Shown piece by piece: positions 53,987 to 62,893 of a stretch of 64,000 nucleotides of DNA. Positions within the stretch are counted from its first letter, which is position 1. The number at the start of each line of letters is the position of its first letter. A program made the position numbers and the translations under genes. Source of the stretch: Microlunatus elymi (GTDB lineage: Bacteria; Actinomycetota; Actinomycetes; Propionibacteriales; Propionibacteriaceae); contig NZ_CP041692.1 in NCBI RefSeq assembly GCF_007362775.1, positions 434,001 to 498,000 on the forward strand, in the 5' to 3' direction. The notes below the pieces were generated by a model, which saw only the letters and a program-made list of their open reading frames with translations, was not told the DNA's origin and searched no databases.

Positions 53987-55440
53987 CGTCGACTCACCGT
54001 CGCTCGTGGCAGGCGGACCCGTTTGCCGGCGCCGAGATGATCATGGAAATCGATCAGGCTCTCCCCGCTCTCGTCCAGCTCGACGGCAAGATCATCTTCG
54101 TTCAGCGCCAGGTAGCCGACGATCTCGGCGATGCCCCGCTCGACCGGGTAGAGCTCGACCAGGTCACTGAGCAGCACCGAGCCGCGTTCGGGAACGGTGG
54201 CACGGATGTTGTCCGCCAGCCGGGCTTGATCGACGAACGCCTGGGTGAAGAGCGCGGACGTGTCGACCTCGACCTCGTCGGCCGGCGCGGCGAGACTGTC
54301 CACGCTGGCGGCCGGGCGGGCGTCGTACAGCGGGCGCTCGAACGGCAGATTGATCGGCACTCCGGGAAGATCAACTTCGAGGCCGAGGGTGGGCGGGCCG
54401 TCGCGGACCTGCAGCGCTGCCCCCTCGATCTGTCGGACCAGGTCGAGCACTCGCCGATTCTCCAACCACACTTGATCATCCAGGAATCGGCGCAGCTGCT
54501 CGGAGATCTGCCGGACGGTCTGTTGGGTGCGTTCGGCCGCTTCGGACCAGTCGTGGTGAATCGTTCGAAGTCGGCGGTCGGCGTCGACCGCGGCCAGCCG
54601 TTGCACGGTGGTCAGCAGCTCGTTCAACTCGTCCTGCCGATCGTCGGAGAGCAGGAAGTCGTAGAACGCTTGGAAGCTCGCGCCCTGATCGGAGCTGCTG
54701 ATGTCGGCCCGGCTGGACACCAGTTCGGCCAGCAGCGCACCCTTGGAACCGGTCCAGGAGGCGATCCGTTCGCGCGCGGCGCGGTCGAGGCCGCGGAAAT
54801 TCTCCTCCACCTCGCGGAAGTCCGACAGCAGCTCGCGGGCGGTGCCGGCGAACTGCTGATAGCGATCCCGGATCGCGGTGTCGCTGAGCAGGTCGACCTC
54901 GCCGGCCTCGGCGGCGGCGATCTGCCGGTCGATCTCGTCGCGTTGCTGCTGCAGGACTTCCAAGCGGGCTTGCGGATCCTGCTCGGTCCCGTACGCGATC
55001 TGGCGGAGCAGGTCGACCACCGTGTGCAGCCGGGACTCGGTGCCGACGAAGGCGCGTTGCCGCAGACCGCTGACCCAGCTGTAGGCCCGCTCCAGCGCGG
55101 GCGTGGCGTCGTAGTGGACCTCGTCGGAGTCGGCCGGATAGAAGCGGCGCAGCCAGCCCGACTCGGGTTGGGACCAGTCGTAGAGATAGTCCTCGGCCGT
55201 CTTGGCGAAGCGCGACTCGTCGTCTCCGGTTCGGAGCAAGCTCAACTGATCTTCCAGCGCGTCGGCCAGCCGACCCGCCGGGGTGGCGCCGTTGTTCTGC
55301 TCGACGAAGTGGCCGCCGAGGAAGGACAAGATCAACGGCGCGTTCTGCGCACGCAGCAGCCGCCACGTGGGGTGCCGCTCCTGCAGCGCCGCGATCGTCT
55401 CGAAGTCCACGGCGTACACCCTAGGGAGCTGGTCCGACAT
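53983..55440 (-). CDS. jetA: Wadjet kleisin-like subunit JetA (DUF3375)
   Basis: 485 aa of the DUF3375/MukF-like family. The N-terminal TWRLLRAQNAPLILSFLGGHFV is characteristic; a coiled coil lies around residues 150-230, and the C-terminal winged helix includes VLLSDLVELYPVERGIAEIVGYLAL. It acts as kleisin bridging two JetC heads. ATG 55440 lacks a strong ribosome site; GTG 55416 is an alternative. First gene of jetABCD. Confidence 0.93.
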   Translation of the reverse strand: MSDQLPRVYAVDFETIAALQERHPTWRLLRAQNAPLILSFLGGHFVEQNNGATPAGRLADALEDQLSLLRTGDDESRFAKTAEDYLYDWSQPESGWLRRFYPADSDEVHYDATPALERAYSWVSGLRQRAFVGTESRLHTVVDLLRQIAYGTEQDPQARLEVLQQQRDEIDRQIAAAEAGEVDLLSDTAIRDRYQQFAGTARELLSDFREVEENFRGLDRAARERIASWTGSKGALLAELVSSRADISSSDQGASFQAFYDFLLSDDRQDELNELLTTVQRLAAVDADRRLRTIHHDWSEAAERTQQTVRQISEQLRRFLDDQVWLENRRVLDLVRQIEGAALQVRDGPPTLGLEVDLPGVPINLPFERPLYDARPAASVDSLAAPADEVEVDTSALFTQAFVDQARLADNIRATVPERGSVLLSDLVELYPVERGIAEIVGYLALNEDDLAVELDESGESLIDFHDHLGAGKRVRLPRATVSRR

Positions 55441-55539
55441 TGTGGCAAACCGGGCAGGCCGGTGTCGCGATCGCTTGCGCGGCTTCGGCTGCCGGCACCA
55501 CGAGGGGCGGAACTTCATTCCGTCCTGGGACCGAACGGA

Positions 55540-55623
55540 GAGTGGTAAGAAGGTCGGGTCGGATCGCCCGAACGGACCGATATCTGGGGGTTGAGCCAAT
55601 CCAGCCCGACGTTCTTACCACTC
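55540..55623. promoter_or_regulatory. Long inverted repeat upstream of jetA
   Basis: GAGTGGTAAGAAGGTCGGG (55540-55558) and its complement at 55605-55623 match at 18 of 19 positions around a 46-bp centre. It lies 100-183 bp upstream of jetA and 11 bp past the stop of the small gene at 55635. It could be an operator, an RNA hairpin that limits read-through, or the ends of a small mobile fragment. The rest of the gap 55441-55634 shows no gene. Confidence 0.7.
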
Positions 55624-55634
55624 ATGCTCGGCAG

Positions 55635-55877
55635 TCAGACGGCTGCTATGCGGCGGGCGGCATCGTCCAGCGCTGTCGCCAGGTCGTCCGTCTCGGTCAG
55701 CACATGCCGAGGACGCTTCGTGGGCATGCGGCCGAAGGTAACACCGAGCTTCTGGTGTGACACTGCACCTGCTGCCGGCTTTGCGGGCACCCAGCTGCCC
55801 GCGTGATCACCGCCCGGTTCCGCCGGCCGCCAGTGATCCGTGAGTCGGTTGGCAATCTCGCTCTGCTTCGACTTCAC
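55635..55877 (-). CDS. Small antitoxin-like protein
   Basis: 80 aa. The C-terminal part MPTKRPRHVLTETDDLATAL resembles the N-terminal segment of small actinobacterial antitoxin-like proteins (KRPRHMVTETDDVAAAL type). The N-terminal 50 residues look like an added piece. The start is GTG 55877 or ATG 55727 if only the conserved part is made. No toxin gene adjoins; the next genes on this strand are jetABCD. Could be a leader gene or regulator of the Wadjet operon. Confidence 0.5.
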   Translation of the reverse strand: MKSKQSEIANRLTDHWRPAEPGGDHAGSWVPAKPAAGAVSHQKLGVTFGRMPTKRPRHVLTETDDLATALDDAARRIAAV

Positions 55878-55884
55878 TGGGCGG

Positions 55885-57720
55885 ATGGCAGTCAGAGAGA
55901 ACCCGCCGAGCCCGTTCGAACGCCCGCGACTGGTCGCCGTCGATGGTGAGAGACGCGACGATCCGGAGTTGGAAACCGGCGGTGCCGATGAACTGCTGGC
56001 CGACCTGGATCAGGCGTTGGCCGACGATCATCCGCTGGCGCTGCTGGCGTTGGCCAGCACGATGACAGAGGCGTTGGCGCCGAGCCGCGACGCCGTACTG
56101 GAGCGGATCTTGCCTCAATCGGACACCGACCGCGAGCGGTCCGAGCTCCCCGGCTTGCCCGACCTGCTCTCGATGTTCATCGAGTCGGGTCAGCAACAGA
56201 CCCAGGCACTCGCGTATGCGATCTCGCGGCTGCAGGACGATGAGCTGTTGCGTACCCGGGTGGATCGGCGGCTGGGACCGGCGATGGATCGTCTGCCGGG
56301 GTGGTTGCAGGAACTGGACAGGGCGGAGCCGATCGCGACGTTGCAAGCGCTCGATCCGGTGCTGGCTGGGGTCAACCTCGCGATCGGCGTCCGGTTCGCG
56401 ACCGGCCAGCAGATCACCGTGGTCGGATTTGTCGACTTAGATCTTGGTGGGCCGCTCACCGACGCCTTCGTGCTGGATGTGGCGGCGGAGGAATACCTGG
56501 CGAAGTGGGAAGAGTTCGCTGCAGAGGCGGAGCAGTTGCCGATCGCGCCGGCCGATCTTCGAGCCAGACTCGAAGCGGCGCTCGACATCACCGATCACAC
56601 CGTGCCGCCGTACGAGACGGACAGCTGGCCGCAGTGCCGGGCGCTGCTGCACTGGGCGATCAGGATGCTTCCCGAGGGCGGCGAGGAGTTTGCGGACCGG
56701 GCGCCGTCCGACCGTGAGATCGAGTCGATGGTGACCGGGTTCCTGAACTCCGCCGAGGCGGGAGAGCTGGCCGATGATCCCGACACCGGCCCGTTGGCCG
56801 ATGCGTTGCTTGACAATCGCAGCCCGTACAACGATCCGTTGTTGTGGAGCACCAAGGCGGTGCAGATCTTCCTCGGTGAGTTCGCGGTCGAGCGCTTCAT
56901 GGCACCGACCGACTTCTTGATCAAGTTCGCCGACGTGCTGCCGGCCTTGATCAGATACGGGCATCGAGTCCGTGGGGTGAGCCAGGGGCTGACCGACGAC
57001 GCGTTGCGGGCTGTACGGGAGATCACGCCCCAGTTCCGTGCCGAGATCCAGCGACGTCGTACCGGCACCGCGATGTCAGCGCGCGGAATTGCCGAGCTGT
57101 TGGCCGCCCAGGGCCTGAACCAGTTCGATTTTGACCTTGGCGACCGGTTCGCCGACGGCTCGGATTTCCACGCCCGGATTGCCGATTCCATGATCAACAA
57201 CCTGGCGATCAAGGTGGGCGGGGAGGAGCTGTTGGAGGAGGTCGACGTCGTCGCGTTGCCGGACGAACCGCTCTCGCTGGATGGCATCGACGAGACGATC
57301 GCCGATCGGGTGCTCGAGGCTGGCCAGCACATCGACGAAGCCTGCAATGCCCTGCTGGAACAGGAAATGCGGACCGCGGCACGTCGGATCCTGCACGACG
57401 TGGCGGTGAATGATCCAACGATCTTCAGCCGGCGCGGCCGGATGGACACCGCGGCCGCAGCGATCTGCTGGATCACCTTGATCAACAACTGCGGCAACCC
57501 CATGTTGCACCAGACCCAGATTCCGATCAAGGAGCTGCGCAACCACTTCGGCGGCGGCACGCCGAGCCAGCGGGCGAAGCCGATGCTGGAAGCGCTCGGC
57601 CTGCCGCCGTCGCAGGGCAGTCCTTTTGATCTCGGTGACCTTCGCTACCTGACCTCGTCCACCCGTCGAGAGATCGTGCAGGCCCGGGAACGCTACTCTG
57701 CAAGGAGAAGCGGCCGTTGA
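55885..57720 (+). CDS. Unknown protein with DUF6398-like C-terminus
   Basis: 611 aa, acidic and mostly helical. The C-terminal 110 residues (RRILHDVAVNDPTIFSRRGR, AAAICWITLINNCGN, FGGGTPSQRAKPMLEALG, LGDLRYLTSSTRREIVQARERY) look like the DUF6398 domain, which carries a helix-turn-helix-like element. The remainder has no motif I recognise; there is no signal peptide, ATPase or nuclease signature. It is divergent from the small gene at 55635 and overlaps the next gene by TTGA. Likely part of the defence island. Confidence 0.72.
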   Translation: MAVRENPPSPFERPRLVAVDGERRDDPELETGGADELLADLDQALADDHPLALLALASTMTEALAPSRDAVLERILPQSDTDRERSELPGLPDLLSMFIESGQQQTQALAYAISRLQDDELLRTRVDRRLGPAMDRLPGWLQELDRAEPIATLQALDPVLAGVNLAIGVRFATGQQITVVGFVDLDLGGPLTDAFVLDVAAEEYLAKWEEFAAEAEQLPIAPADLRARLEAALDITDHTVPPYETDSWPQCRALLHWAIRMLPEGGEEFADRAPSDREIESMVTGFLNSAEAGELADDPDTGPLADALLDNRSPYNDPLLWSTKAVQIFLGEFAVERFMAPTDFLIKFADVLPALIRYGHRVRGVSQGLTDDALRAVREITPQFRAEIQRRRTGTAMSARGIAELLAAQGLNQFDFDLGDRFADGSDFHARIADSMINNLAIKVGGEELLEEVDVVALPDEPLSLDGIDETIADRVLEAGQHIDEACNALLEQEMRTAARRILHDVAVNDPTIFSRRGRMDTAAAAICWITLINNCGNPMLHQTQIPIKELRNHFGGGTPSQRAKPMLEALGLPPSQGSPFDLGDLRYLTSSTRREIVQARERYSARRSGR

Positions 57721-58574
57721 GCGGTGACGCAGTCGTGGCTGATTCTGACGCCGGTGACGACCTCTGCGAGAGGTCAACGGAGCAGGAGGCGCAGGACAAT
57801 CTGCGCCTGGTGCTGCTGATGTGTGCAGCCGGTGAGCTGCGATGCAGCCAGAAGACCAAGCGCCCGACCGCGGCCACGGTGCGGACTGTGGGATGGCGGT
57901 TGGTGGGCGGCGACTTCTATGCCGAGGATCCGATCGCGGCGTTCAGCTGGCCGTTGTTGATCATGGCGGGCGGTCTGGCGAGACTCAACGGATCCCACCT
58001 GGTGCTGACAGCGAAGGGCCGGGTGGCGTTGAATGCCCCGCCCTTCGAGGTGTTGCGCGGACTATGGCAGCGCTGGATCAGCCACGGCCTGATCGACGAG
58101 TTCAGTCGGGTTGATCAGATCAAGGGCCAGCGGTCGGCGAATGTGCTGACTGCTGTGAAACCGCGCCGCGAGGTGGTGGCCCGTGCGGTAGGCAGGCTGC
58201 CACCGGGTGAATGGGTGACGGTGGACTCGCTGTTTGCCCGGATGCGGCGGGGGAGGCTGAGTCCGCAGATCACCCGTTCCGATCGTGCGCTGTTCAAGCT
58301 GCACGTCGGCCATCCCGAGTACGACAGTTTCGGATACAGCGATGTGAACAGCTGGGTGCTGGCCGAGGGTCGTTACACCCTCGCGGTGCTGTTCGAGTAC
58401 GCCGCAACCCTGGGTCTGATCGACATCTCGTACACCTCCCCGATCGGTGCGCGACAGGACTGGCCGGACTATTGGTGCGCAGGGGAGTTGGAGTCGCTGA
58501 GCCGCTACGACGGGTTGACGTCCGTACGACTCAACGGGCTCGGCAGCTGCATTGTCAGCAACGACGAGGCTTAG
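57717..58574 (+). CDS. Unknown protein, partner of the DUF6398-like gene
   Basis: 285 aa, starting TTG within the upstream stop codon, with AAGGAG about 9 nt before. It contains likely winged-helix segments (LLMCAAGELRCSQKTKRPTAATV; EWVTVDSLFARMRRG) and LAVLFEYAATLGLIDISYTSP, a pattern of helicase-adjacent or DNA-binding winged helices. I do not recognise a family. Translational coupling says the two products work together, probably as a complex. Confidence 0.7.
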   Translation: MSGDAVVADSDAGDDLCERSTEQEAQDNLRLVLLMCAAGELRCSQKTKRPTAATVRTVGWRLVGGDFYAEDPIAAFSWPLLIMAGGLARLNGSHLVLTAKGRVALNAPPFEVLRGLWQRWISHGLIDEFSRVDQIKGQRSANVLTAVKPRREVVARAVGRLPPGEWVTVDSLFARMRRGRLSPQITRSDRALFKLHVGHPEYDSFGYSDVNSWVLAEGRYTLAVLFEYAATLGLIDISYTSPIGARQDWPDYWCAGELESLSRYDGLTSVRLNGLGSCIVSNDEA

Positions 58575-58683
58575 CGGGGTCACAGCCGCGCCGAAAACCG
58601 TGCTCGGTCAGAGCATCGTGGCGTATTTATGACGCGTTGATGTGCGGTAGGCGCGTTGCGCGGGTTCAGGCTAATCTCAGCGC

Positions 58684-59091
58684 ATGAGCATGCAACCGAT
58701 GTCCTGGGGTGGCCCCGCAGGGCCCAATCTCGTGTCCATCGGGAATATCCATGCAACCACTCACCACGTCATGACCCCGGCGGGGACCTGGCCGATTGCC
58801 GACATCAACGTGACCAGCATTGATCAAACCTCGACTACCTCGCGTACCCCCACCTGGGCGATCGTTCTGGCGGTCGTCCTCGTCTGGTTCTTCCTGCTCA
58901 GCTTGCTGTTTCTGTTGGTCCGAGAAACGCGAGTCCAAGGCTTCATCTCGGTCACGGTGACGACAATCCAGGGACGGTCGTACACCGAGCAGGTGCCCGT
59001 GATTGATCCACTCGGCCGGGCCGATGTGTTCAACCGCGTGACCTATCTGCAGAGCCTGATCGGGCAGGAACGATTCCGACTGGGTCGCTGA
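58684..59091 (+). CDS. Small membrane protein, function unknown
   Basis: 135 aa with a 50-residue polar N-terminus, one or two membrane helices (WAIVLAVVLVWFFLLSLLFLLV) and a C-terminal beta-rich domain (GFISVTVTTIQGRSYTEQVPV). Not recognised beyond similarity to small single-helix actinobacterial membrane proteins. It begins 109 bp after the two-gene module and may or may not be linked to it. Confidence 0.65.
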   Translation: MSMQPMSWGGPAGPNLVSIGNIHATTHHVMTPAGTWPIADINVTSIDQTSTTSRTPTWAIVLAVVLVWFFLLSLLFLLVRETRVQGFISVTVTTIQGRSYTEQVPVIDPLGRADVFNRVTYLQSLIGQERFRLGR

Positions 59092-59113
59092 GCATCCGGT
59101 CAGCCATCACAGA

Positions 59114-60085
59114 TCAGTAGCTGCGAAGCCGTTCGACCACACGATCCGCGGGGAAGTGACTGAGCAGCAGCGCGAGCAGAATGCGAGCCTGGGTGTTCGG
59201 CAACCGGACCGGGACGGCGCCCGCCTTGATCGCGTCGACCGCGCCACCGCCGCCGTAGATCGGCGCGACCGGACCGAACGGCACCCGCGTCGACAAGGCC
59301 ACGACGGTGCCCGCTGCGGTCGCGTCCCGGACTGCGTCGACATTGTCGCGATTGAGGTTGCCGGCACCGGTGCCGGCCAGCACGATGCCGCCGATTCGCT
59401 GCTCTACAAGGTGATTCAGCAGCTCCGGAGTTGCGCCGGGATAGAGCGTGAGCAATTCGACTCGGGTGCCGTCGAAGGCCGGCTCCGGGTGCGGCAGGGG
59501 TACATTCCGGACCGGTCGGGCATGTAGGCGTAGTTCGTCCTGGGTGAGTTCGCCGATCGGGCCCGTCGGGTCCGCGGCGTAGGGCTGCGGTTGAAGGGTG
59601 TGCACCTTGCGCAGGCCGCGGGTGGGAAGGACCTGACCGGCGAAGAAGATCAACACACCAAGTCCACGCGACTGCGGATCTGCGGCCACACTGATCGCTC
59701 CGGCCAGATTGCGCTGACCGTCGGTGCCCGACTGATCGGGAGCGACCTGAGCCCCAGTGAGAACGACCGGCCGATCGTCGTTGTGGATCAGGTCGAGCAG
59801 CACGGCGGTCTCCTCGATCGTGTCGGTCCCGTGCGTGATCACGATCCCGTCGACATCGCCGCGGGCCAGTTGATCTCGTACGCCATCGGCGATGGTACGA
59901 AGATCACGAAAACTCAGGTTGAACGAGTTCTGCCGGAGCAGGTCAACCGCCTCGACCGTTATCCCTGCCCTGGTTGAGGTTCCGCCAAGGAGCGTATCGG
60001 CGGAATCGCTGGCAACCGAAGCGCCGTCGGACCCGGCGCGTGAGGCGATGGTCCCGCCCGTGGCGAGGACAACGATGTGCGGCAT
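59114..60085 (-). CDS. Asparaginase
   Basis: 323 aa. ATGGTIASRAG and HGTDTIEETAVLLD hold the two catalytic threonines and the Asp/Lys set of type I/II asparaginases; the C-terminal domain (GIVLAGTGAGNLNRD, RVPFGPVAPIYGGGGAVD) completes the active site. No signal peptide, so cytoplasmic. ATG 60085 follows GGAGGG. Hydrolyses asparagine to aspartate and ammonia. Confidence 0.95.
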   Translation of the reverse strand: MPHIVVLATGGTIASRAGSDGASVASDSADTLLGGTSTRAGITVEAVDLLRQNSFNLSFRDLRTIADGVRDQLARGDVDGIVITHGTDTIEETAVLLDLIHNDDRPVVLTGAQVAPDQSGTDGQRNLAGAISVAADPQSRGLGVLIFFAGQVLPTRGLRKVHTLQPQPYAADPTGPIGELTQDELRLHARPVRNVPLPHPEPAFDGTRVELLTLYPGATPELLNHLVEQRIGGIVLAGTGAGNLNRDNVDAVRDATAAGTVVALSTRVPFGPVAPIYGGGGAVDAIKAGAVPVRLPNTQARILLALLLSHFPADRVVERLRSY

Positions 60086-60497
60086 TGCGGTCCCTCCGCC
60101 TTTAGTTGGACGGATCGAGCTCGGTTTGATCTTGCCACGACTGGGTCGCAGCCCGCAGCGCCTACTCGCGGGCCTGGGAAGCGATCCGACCTTGCCGGTT
60201 GCCGCGGGAGACCTGCGATGACGGCGACTCCATCCGAGGTGCTGCGGCGGCGTCCCGCGACGGTCGCGTCTGCTCAAGCCGCTGCTGTCACCTGCCATCC
60301 GATGCCTGACGCGCCGGCACACTTCTTGCCTGTCGAGAGCGAGCACGGCCCCGCGGCGTTGATCGGCTTGGTTGTCGGCGCGTCATGCATCTGGACGAAT
60401 CCTCCGTGGGATCAAGGGCATGCTTCCCAAGAGCGTGGTCGAAAGTTAGGTTGATTTGGAGCAGTCTGGTCAGACTTACCCGAGAAGGGATTTGATC
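60086..60497. other. Gap of 412 bp; possible short ORF
   Basis: The gap separates the asparaginase start from the DUF262 gene and must hold both promoters. An open frame from ATG 60218 (after GGGAGA) to 60454 would encode about 78 residues, but its composition is not convincing and it looks like no family. I do not call it a gene. Confidence 0.3.
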
Positions 60498-62657
60498 ATG
60501 GTTCGCATGTTCGGCCACCATCCATGGACGGTCGGCGATCTCGTCGCTGGCGTGGACCGCGGATCTGTCCGACTGCCGGACATCCAGCGCCCATTCGTGT
60601 GGCCGAACGCGAAGGTTCGTGACCTCATCGATTCAATGTATCGGGGTTACCCGGTCGGAGAATTGATGTTTTGGACCAACCGAGATTCTGCACACACCCG
60701 GCCCATCGGGGCTGAGGTGAAGACTCAAGATGCCTCTTATCAAGTCGTCGACGGACAGCAGCGGCTGACCAGCCTGTACGCGGCGATCAAGGGTCTGCAG
60801 GTCTGGCGAGAGGACTACTCTCGCGAGCTCATATCGATCGGATTCAACCCGCTTACCGGAAGATTCGAGGTCCCCACTCCGATCGTTCGCAGGTCGGTGG
60901 AGTGGATACCTGACCTTAAGTCCGTGTTCGACGATCCGATCAACGCTCGTTACGACTACCTGAAGCGGCTCCGCAGTGACCAGGCGCGGACGGTTGATAT
61001 GGAGGTCGAGCGCGCGGCGGAGATCGCGATCACGCGCCTCTATCAGTTGCTCAGCTATGAATTCCAGGTTGTGCAGGTCAAGGAGGACGTTGATCGGGAA
61101 GTGGTCGCCGACATCTTCGTTCGCATCAACTCCGAGGGGGTCAACCTGTCGTCTGCAGACTTCATACTCACTTGGTTGAGCGTGTTCTGGGAGGAGGGGC
61201 GAGCGCAACTCGAGAAGTGGGCTCGCAACTCGCGGTTCACACCGCGTGAGGTAACCACGATCGACCGCGAACACGAACCCCAAGCTCCAAAGTGCAGTTG
61301 GACGCCGAGCAATCCATTCATGACCTTTCACCCTGGCCAGATCCTCAGGGTTGCCATCGCTGTTGGTCTGAACCGGGCGCGCTTAGCCGATGCGTACAAC
61401 GCGCTGCGCGGCCGCGATCCGCGTACCCGGACGATTCATCCGGAGCGCCGCGACATCGAGCTAACCAAGTTGAAGGACGGTCAGGCCCAGTCGTTGAATC
61501 CGTTGCACTGGGACGAGTTCCTGAAGGTCATGGAGCGAGCAGGATTCCGCAACAAGTCGATGATCACATCGACGTCCACCATCCTCTACACCTATGCACT
61601 GTGGCTGATCGGGAGAAATCGCTTCGGCGTGCCAGTCGACGAGTTGCGGGAGGTGATGGCCCGTTGGTTCTTCATGTCCCAAGTCACTGGCCGTTACACC
61701 TCCTCGCCTGAAACCCGCATGCAGGAGGATCTGAATCGCCTCGACGGCCAGGCAGAGACGTCGGCCGAGTTCACGAAGACTCTTACCTCGCAGATCGAGG
61801 CCGCGCTGCCCGCCGACTGGTGGGCCGTTACCCTGCCCGACGCCCTGGACACCTCGTCGGTGAAATCGCCTGCTTGGGTTGCCTACGTCGCCGCACTCAA
61901 CATTCTGGACGCTGACGTTCTGCTGGCCACGAGCAAGGTGAAGGACTGGATCAATCCCAACCGCACGACGGTGAAGGGCATCGAGAAGCACCACCTATTT
62001 CCGAAGGCGTACCTCAGAGACCAGCTTGGACTCCGCTCCGTTCGCAAGATCAACCAGGTCGCGAACTTCGCGCTCGTGGAGTGGTCCGACAACATCGCGA
62101 TCAGCGACGATCCGCCGAACAAGTACTGGCCAGCGGAGGTTGCCGCCAAGAACCTGGACGAGAACCGCCGGTGGCGGCAGGAACAGTGGCATGCACTACC
62201 TGTCGACTGGACGATGCTGGGGTACGAAGAGTTCGTGAACCAGCGCCGCAACCTCATTGCGGCTGTCACCTACGAGGGTTTCAAGCGGCTGACCGACGCG
62301 AATTACGAGCCGGACCTCAGTCGGCCGGACGCAGATACCGATGGTGGTTTGAATCCGCTGCTGCTGCCGACCCTCGAAAACCTCGTGACTGCGGGCTGGC
62401 TTCCGGCAGGGACGCTACTTGAGCCGGTGGACGATGCGAGTAGCAACACTGCCGAAATCACGGAAGACGCTTACATCAAGGTTGGTGATCACACCTGTGA
62501 GACGGTCGACATCGCCGCCAGGGAGGACAATGTCGATGTCGAATCGGGTTGGGACTACTGGCGGGCCCGTCTCGACACCGAAGATGAGCCCATCCTGCTG
62601 TCTGAGCTCCGGATCCGGGCGGCGCACGCAGGGATCACGACGGCTCCTGCCGACTAG
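60498..62657 (+). CDS. DUF262/HNH protein (GmrSD-like)
   Basis: 719 aa. The N-terminal DUF262 ParB/Srx-like nucleotide-binding fold is marked by LPDIQRPFVWPNAKVRDLIDS and VVDGQQRLTSLYAAIKGL (Asp85-Arg89). The C-terminal part has EKHHLFPKAYLRD (His498, His499), a His-Me/HNH-type nuclease motif as in DUF1524. GmrSD-type enzymes with these two parts cut modified phage DNA. ATG 60498 follows GAAGGG. At least three ATA isoleucine codons, rare in the neighbouring genes, suggest recent acquisition. Confidence 0.87.
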   Translation: MVRMFGHHPWTVGDLVAGVDRGSVRLPDIQRPFVWPNAKVRDLIDSMYRGYPVGELMFWTNRDSAHTRPIGAEVKTQDASYQVVDGQQRLTSLYAAIKGLQVWREDYSRELISIGFNPLTGRFEVPTPIVRRSVEWIPDLKSVFDDPINARYDYLKRLRSDQARTVDMEVERAAEIAITRLYQLLSYEFQVVQVKEDVDREVVADIFVRINSEGVNLSSADFILTWLSVFWEEGRAQLEKWARNSRFTPREVTTIDREHEPQAPKCSWTPSNPFMTFHPGQILRVAIAVGLNRARLADAYNALRGRDPRTRTIHPERRDIELTKLKDGQAQSLNPLHWDEFLKVMERAGFRNKSMITSTSTILYTYALWLIGRNRFGVPVDELREVMARWFFMSQVTGRYTSSPETRMQEDLNRLDGQAETSAEFTKTLTSQIEAALPADWWAVTLPDALDTSSVKSPAWVAYVAALNILDADVLLATSKVKDWINPNRTTVKGIEKHHLFPKAYLRDQLGLRSVRKINQVANFALVEWSDNIAISDDPPNKYWPAEVAAKNLDENRRWRQEQWHALPVDWTMLGYEEFVNQRRNLIAAVTYEGFKRLTDANYEPDLSRPDADTDGGLNPLLLPTLENLVTAGWLPAGTLLEPVDDASSNTAEITEDAYIKVGDHTCETVDIAAREDNVDVESGWDYWRARLDTEDEPILLSELRIRAAHAGITTAPAD

Positions 62658-62761
62658 AGTCGCCACCGGATGACCGCAAGTTCAGCTTCGCTGACCAGCA
62701 TGTGACCCGCGGTGATCGCGATTCGCGCGATCTGCTGCGAGGTCATGCTTCCTCAGTTGGA

Positions 62762-62850
62762 GGGTACGCCGGTGACGGTTCGGCGCGCTGTCGATTGTGC
62801 ATGATGTAGGCCGATCGCCCGGCGTACCCCCGACGGGCCGGGCGATCGGC
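62762..62850. terminator. Overlapping alternative hairpins
   Basis: GCCGATCGCCCGGC (62810-62823) pairs perfectly with 62837-62850 across 13 nt. GGGTACGCCGG (62762-62772) can instead pair with CCGGCGTACCC (62819-62829), which overlaps the first arm, so the two stems exclude each other. The element lies between the converging DUF262 gene and the gene ending at 62894. The gap 62658-62893 shows no gene. Confidence 0.65.
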
Positions 62851-62893
62851 TGCACGCTCCGGGTTGGCACAGAGCGCGCGCTCGGGAGGCGTC

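Noticed and set aside
60077-60454. A 125-codon open frame before the DUF262 gene
   Set aside because: It overlaps the asparaginase ribosome site and promoter, has no recognisable sequence and poor composition; at most the part from 60218 could be real.
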